Shown: piece after piece, positions 60,840 to 64,000 of the stretch
Layout: every line of letters begins with the position of its first letter
Position numbering within the stretch: position 1 is the first letter of the stretch
Assembly: GCF_009223885.1 (NCBI RefSeq)
Contig: NZ_CP045144.1
Coordinates: forward strand, 2,592,001 to 2,656,000
Source of the DNA: Ancylobacter sp. TS-1
Lineage (GTDB): Bacteria > Pseudomonadota > Alphaproteobacteria > Rhizobiales > Xanthobacteraceae
Length of the DNA stretch: 64,000 bases
Direction: 5' to 3'
Notes under the pieces: model-generated
What the model was told of the DNA's origin: nothing
The model's input: the letters and a program-made list of their open reading frames with translations, nothing else
Databases searched by the model: none
Made by a program: the position numbers and the translations under genes

Positions 60840-61973
60840 ATGACCCCTCAAGACCCCGCACCTTCGCGCTACCGGCTATGGCCGCCGGGACCGCGCACCC
60901 TCGCCGGCCTCGGTGCCACCGGCCTCGTGCTGGCCACGGTGGCCGGCGCCTTCGCCTATACGGGCGGCTTCCTGTCGCCCGGCCGGCTGACGCAGGCGCG
61001 CATCATCGACCGCTTCGAGGCGGTCAACGGCGTGCATCCCGGCTTCCGGCGCAACCACGCCAAGGGCGTGTGCGTGACCGGCACCTTCGAGAGCAATGGC
61101 GCGGGCGCCCGCCTCTCCCGCGCCCGTGTGTTCGCGCCCGGCACGACCCCGGTCGTCGGCCGCTTCGCGGTCGGTATCGGCAAGCCCTTCCTGCCCGACA
61201 ACGAGACCGAGGTGCGCAGCCTCGCGCTGAGCTTTCGCACCCCCGACGGGCAGGAGTGGCGCACCGGCATGAACGACATTCCGGTCTTTCCGGTCCGGAC
61301 GCCGGAAGGCTTCTACGGCCTGCTGGCGGCCTCCGCCCCCGATCCGGCGACCGGCAAGCCGGATCCCGCCCGCATGAAGGCGTTTCTCGGTGCCCATCCC
61401 GAGACGGTGCGGGCGCTCGATCTCATCCACGCACGGCCCTTCTCCACCGGCTTCGCCAATGCCAGCTATAACGGGCTCGACGCCTTCCGCTTCCTTGACG
61501 CGGCCGGCCGCTCGACGCCGGTGCGCTGGTCGATGGTCGCGGTCGATCCCTATGTGGCGCAGGCACCGCAACCCGGCGCGGCGCGCGATCCCGACTACCT
61601 CTTCGACGACCTGCTGGCCCGGCTGGCGGCGGGTCCGCTGCGCTACCACCTCGTCGTGACGGTGGGCGAGAGCGGCGATCCGACCGGCGACGCGACCCTG
61701 CCCTGGCCGTCGGGGCGCGAGCAGATCGATGCCGGCACGCTCACCCTCGACCACGCCGAGGCCGAGGGCCCCGGCAATTGCCGCGACATCAATTACGACC
61801 CGCTGGTGCTGCCGGACGGGATAGCGCCCTCGGACGATCCGCTGCTGAGCGCCCGCTCGGCCGCCTATTCCGTCTCCTTCACCCGCCGCGCCGGCGAGGA
61901 GAAGTCGCCGAGCGAGGTCGCGGTGCCGCCCCCCTCGCCCGCCGACACCCCCAACCCTTCCACGGGAGGCTGA
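60840..61973 (+). CDS. Membrane-anchored catalase-family peroxidase (SrpA-like)
   Basis: A 377-residue haem protein of the small catalase-related family. One N-terminal membrane segment (TLAGLGATGLVLATVAGAFAYTGGF) places it in the periplasm. The catalytic His is in FRRNHAKGVCVTGTF near residue 75; the conserved YNGLDAFRF, NYDPLVLPDGI and ARSAAYSVSF segments follow, the last carrying the probable Tyr haem ligand. Members lack catalase tetramer extensions and work as peroxidases. Only two bases separate it from the cytochrome b561 gene, its probable electron donor. AGGAG precedes the ATG. Confidence 0.9.
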   Translation: MTPQDPAPSRYRLWPPGPRTLAGLGATGLVLATVAGAFAYTGGFLSPGRLTQARIIDRFEAVNGVHPGFRRNHAKGVCVTGTFESNGAGARLSRARVFAPGTTPVVGRFAVGIGKPFLPDNETEVRSLALSFRTPDGQEWRTGMNDIPVFPVRTPEGFYGLLAASAPDPATGKPDPARMKAFLGAHPETVRALDLIHARPFSTGFANASYNGLDAFRFLDAAGRSTPVRWSMVAVDPYVAQAPQPGAARDPDYLFDDLLARLAAGPLRYHLVVTVGESGDPTGDATLPWPSGREQIDAGTLTLDHAEAEGPGNCRDINYDPLVLPDGIAPSDDPLLSARSAAYSVSFTRRAGEEKSPSEVAVPPPSPADTPNPSTGG

Positions 61974-61975
61974 CC

Positions 61976-62533
61976 ATGAGCACGCTACGCTTTCCGCTTC
62001 TCTCGCGCCTTCTGCACTGGCTGATGGCGGCGATGATCCTCGCCATGCTGTTCATCGGCATCGGCATGGTGTCGTCGCTGGCCGATTATCACTGGCTGCT
62101 GTCCATCCACCGGCCGCTCGGCATCGCCATACTGGCGCTGGTGGCGGTGCGTCTGGCCAACCGGCTGATCAACCCGCCCCCGCCGCTGCCGGCCGACATG
62201 CCGGCGCCGATGCGGCTGGCCGCGCATGCCTCCCATGTCGCGCTCTATGCTCTGATGTTCGCCGTGCCGCTGGTCGGCTGGGCGATGCTGTCGGCGGCGC
62301 GCTACCCCGTGGTGCTCTACGGCACGCTCACCCTGCCGCCGATCCTGCCGCAGAACGCCATGGCCTATGCGTGGCTGAGGGAGACCCACACGGTGCTGGC
62401 CTTCGCGCTGTTCGCCGTCTTCCTGCTCCACCTTGCCGCCGCGCTCGCCCATGGCCTGGTGTTTCGCGACGGCGTGCTGCCCAGCATGGCCTCGCTGCGC
62501 GCCGGGCGCGGTCCCGCCGGCGAGCGGGGCTGA
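61976..62533 (+). CDS. Cytochrome b561
   Basis: A 185-residue membrane cytochrome with four hydrophobic segments. Haem-ligating histidines are visible in LLHWLMAAM (near residue 14), IHRPLG (near 45), AAHASHVALY (near 85) and the late HLAAALAHGL segment. It would move electrons from quinol to the adjacent periplasmic peroxidase, making a quinol peroxidase pair. The ATG at 61976 starts two bases after the upstream stop. Confidence 0.92.
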   Translation: MSTLRFPLLSRLLHWLMAAMILAMLFIGIGMVSSLADYHWLLSIHRPLGIAILALVAVRLANRLINPPPPLPADMPAPMRLAAHASHVALYALMFAVPLVGWAMLSAARYPVVLYGTLTLPPILPQNAMAYAWLRETHTVLAFALFAVFLLHLAAALAHGLVFRDGVLPSMASLRAGRGPAGERG

Positions 62534-62546
62534 GCGCCGCGCGCAA

Positions 62547-62578
62547 GAAAAAGACCCCGGCTCGCGAGAGCCGGGGTC
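62547..62578 (-). terminator. Rho-independent terminator after the AraC gene
   Basis: GACCCCGGCTC (62553-62563) pairs with GAGCCGGGGTC (62568-62578) around GCGA. On the minus strand it is followed by CTTTTTCTT, so it ends the AraC transcript; on the plus strand it may also stop b561 transcription. Confidence 0.8.
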
Positions 62579-62633
62579 AAGTGGGGCTCCGGGGAAAGAG
62601 CCTGGGGGAAGGAAGAGAAGGTCGGCGCAGCGG

Positions 62634-63515
62634 TCAGTTGCGGGCGCGGTTGGCGCAGCGCCACTGATAGGGGGTGTCGCCCACGAAACGACGGAACACG
62701 GTGGTGAAGTGCGCCTGGGTCTGGAAGCCGACCGCGAGCGCGATCTCCACCAGCGGATCGCGGGTTTCCAGCAGCATCTGCTGGGCGCGCTCGACGCGGC
62801 GGCGCAGCAGGAATTCGTGCGGGCGCATGCCGGTGGCGACGCGGAACTGGGCGGCGAAGTGCATGCGGCTGAGACCGGCGGCGGCGGCCATGCCGGCCAG
62901 CGTGACGCTCTCGCCGATATTCTCCTCGATATAGGCGGTGACACGCTTGAACCGCCACTTGGGCAGGCCGGATTTGGGCCGGCGCGGCGCGGTGGCCGGG
63001 GTCTCGGTGGGAGCCTCGATCCGGCCGATTTCGTCGGCGCGGGGGGCGTCCTGCGTCTGCGCGCCGCCAAGGTCCGGCGTGCTGAGCAGGCGGGTGACGA
63101 TGGCGAGGCGCAGCGCGTCGGCATAGAGCCCGCCGAATTCGCGGCCCTCATGCTCGGCCGCCTCGAGAGCCCGCGACAGGCGGCGGACCACCGGGTCGGC
63201 GGCGTGTGTGCCCGTGTCCCGGCCATGGCCGGAAAGCAGCCCGGCGCAGCGGCCCATGCCGTCCGGCGTGACCTCGAGGCGGATCGTCTCGGCCTCGTCG
63301 CCAAAGGCGAAATCGGGGGTCGCCGCCGAGGCGGTACCGATGGCGACCACGACGCCCATATGGCCGAGGCGCACCGAGAAGCCGTCGTCCGGCAGATCGG
63401 ACGGGGCGGGTCGGCGGGCGGGGGCGGCAAGGCCGGCGAGGGAATAGGTGGAAACCGGCGCGTCGGCACGGCGCGACTGGAAACGGCTTGCGGTCGGCGA
63501 AACGTGAATCGACAT
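62634..63515 (-). CDS. AraC-family transcriptional regulator
   Basis: A 293-residue regulator with the two helix-turn-helix motifs of AraC/XylS at the C-terminus: SVTLAGMAAAAGLSRMHFAAQFRVATGMRPHEFLLRRRVERAQQML and DPLVEIALAVGFQTQAHFTTVFRRFVGDTPYQWR. The N-terminal 170 residues are a variable sensing part with no recognisable domain. The ATG at 63515 is chosen; an in-frame ATG at 63560 is possible. It is convergent with the peroxidase-b561 operon and divergent from the gene at the window edge. Confidence 0.9.
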   Translation of the reverse strand: MSIHVSPTASRFQSRRADAPVSTYSLAGLAAPARRPAPSDLPDDGFSVRLGHMGVVVAIGTASAATPDFAFGDEAETIRLEVTPDGMGRCAGLLSGHGRDTGTHAADPVVRRLSRALEAAEHEGREFGGLYADALRLAIVTRLLSTPDLGGAQTQDAPRADEIGRIEAPTETPATAPRRPKSGLPKWRFKRVTAYIEENIGESVTLAGMAAAAGLSRMHFAAQFRVATGMRPHEFLLRRRVERAQQMLLETRDPLVEIALAVGFQTQAHFTTVFRRFVGDTPYQWRCANRARN

Positions 63516-63710
63516 GGCCTGGACTCCATCGTCCTCGAAGCGGGAGGCGGGGCCGGACATTGCGTGGGGAAGAGGTCGGCCCGGGAGGGCTGAGCACCTT
63601 CTCCGGCGGCCCGTCCGGGCAGCGCCTGGTGATGGAATGAAGACTATCGACCGGGGGAAATGCCTCCATTCTACGTGGGTTTGGCGCCCTATATGATGAG
63701 TTTGCACGGT

Positions 63711-63726
63711 CCATACTTTGGTATGG
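63711..63726. promoter_or_regulatory. Dyad upstream of the AraC gene
   Basis: CCATAC-TTTG-GTATGG is a perfect 6-bp inverted repeat in the 320-base intergenic region between the AraC gene and the divergent gene at 63839. It may be an operator or a transcript hairpin. Confidence 0.4.
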
Positions 63727-63838
63727 TCGGGGCCGGCGACGCGGGTGCGTTTGAGAAAGCCGCGTGGCGAGGGGAAAGACCCGCCGGTGGGGGCGGCGCA
63801 GCTTTCGGTGAACATCACCCGAACGCTGGAGCGACGCC

Positions 63839-64000
63839 ATGAACGCAGCCACAGACCCGGCCAAGCTGGATGCCCGCCCGTTGGCGACGCCTCCGGCCGA
63901 CCTGCCGCTCTCCACCCCGCCCCTTGCCACTGATCGTCTTGCCGCCGCGCCCCCGGCCGGGACGCCCGCCGCCCACACCGCCGGCCGGCTGCGGCGCCGC
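63839..64000 (+). CDS. Unidentified gene, cut by the window end
   Basis: The ATG at 63839 follows GGAG (63827-63830) and opens a frame that runs off the window. The visible 54 residues (MNAATDPAKLDARPLATPPADLPL...) are Pro/Ala-rich and end in AGRLRRR, which reads like a low-complexity cytoplasmic leader before a conserved domain. The product cannot be named. Confidence 0.5.
   Translation, partial: MNAATDPAKLDARPLATPPADLPLSTPPLATDRLAAAPPAGTPAAHTAGRLRRR

Noticed and set aside
59085..60851. 588-codon minus-strand frame opposite the MFS gene
   Set aside because: Composition dominated by Arg, Gly, Glu and Asp with no motif; the plus strand is a clear 14-segment transporter.

Overview
The window is high-GC (mostly GC-rich codons, GTG and ATG starts) and reads as an alphaproteobacterial chromosome, most likely a Xanthobacteraceae-type sulfur chemolithotroph (Ancylobacter/Starkeya/Xanthobacter-like). 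This is an inference from the sox gene set with single-haem SoxA and SoxD, the BigR-type persulfide genes and general codon style; no marker gene fixes the genus.

Layout. (1) 112-7420: a tightly packed plus-strand operon of the Nit1C type: nitrilase (nitC), radical SAM (nitD), GNAT (nitE), AIR-synthase-like (nitF), glycosyltransferase, small nitG protein, flavoprotein (nitH) and a Pnap_2097/LnmK-like protein. Nit1C clusters have been linked to cyanide assimilation, but the chemistry is not solved. (2) 7600-7674: tRNA-Gly(GCC), the insertion site of a roughly 20-kb genomic island (7629-27688) bounded by direct repeats of about 165 bp that hold the tRNA 3' end and its terminator. Island cargo: a type I restriction-modification system (hsdM-hsdS-hsdR), an XRE regulator beside a perfect palindromic operator and a divergent unknown gene, a lipoprotein, a tyrosine integrase, a prim-pol/helicase replication module with four arrays of 9-bp iterons, an excisionase-like protein, hypotheticals and a large autotransporter. 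(3) 27744-33536: sulfide/persulfide genes: TauE-type exporter, a fused Blh-like sulfurtransferase/sulfide:quinone oxidoreductase, persulfide dioxygenase, peroxiredoxin, a cysteine-less ArsR paralogue and a YeeE/YedE transporter. (4) 33604-44070: a complete thiosulfate-oxidising sox cluster (soxR, S, V, W, X, A, Y, Z, B, C, D, a DsrE-like gene, soxF), followed by a CBS-domain gene and a strong terminator.

(5) 44743-53063 (minus): a dedicated type I secretion operon: ABC exporter, HlyD-type adaptor and a 1710-residue GH5 glycosidase in which the catalytic domain is inserted inside a Calx-beta domain. (6) 53200-55007: LytS/LytTR two-component pair. (7) 55030-58725 (minus): YoaK-like membrane protein, haem oxygenase and a TonB-dependent haem/haemoglobin-type receptor. 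(8) 59148-64000: MFS drug exporter, catalase-family peroxidase with cytochrome b561, an AraC regulator, and the start of an unidentified gene cut by the window edge.

Functionally the backbone couples oxidation of reduced sulfur (extracytoplasmic thiosulfate via Sox, sulfide/persulfide via SQR and PDO, sulfite/thiosulfate transport) under SoxR/BigR-type persulfide sensing. The island brings defence and self-replication functions. The most interesting items are the iteron-flanked prim-pol module in a tRNA-Gly island with an oddly central integrase, the Nit1C operon with its extra glycosyltransferase and LnmK-like gene, the domain-in-domain GH5 enzyme, and the paired ArsR paralogues of which one has lost both sensing cysteines.
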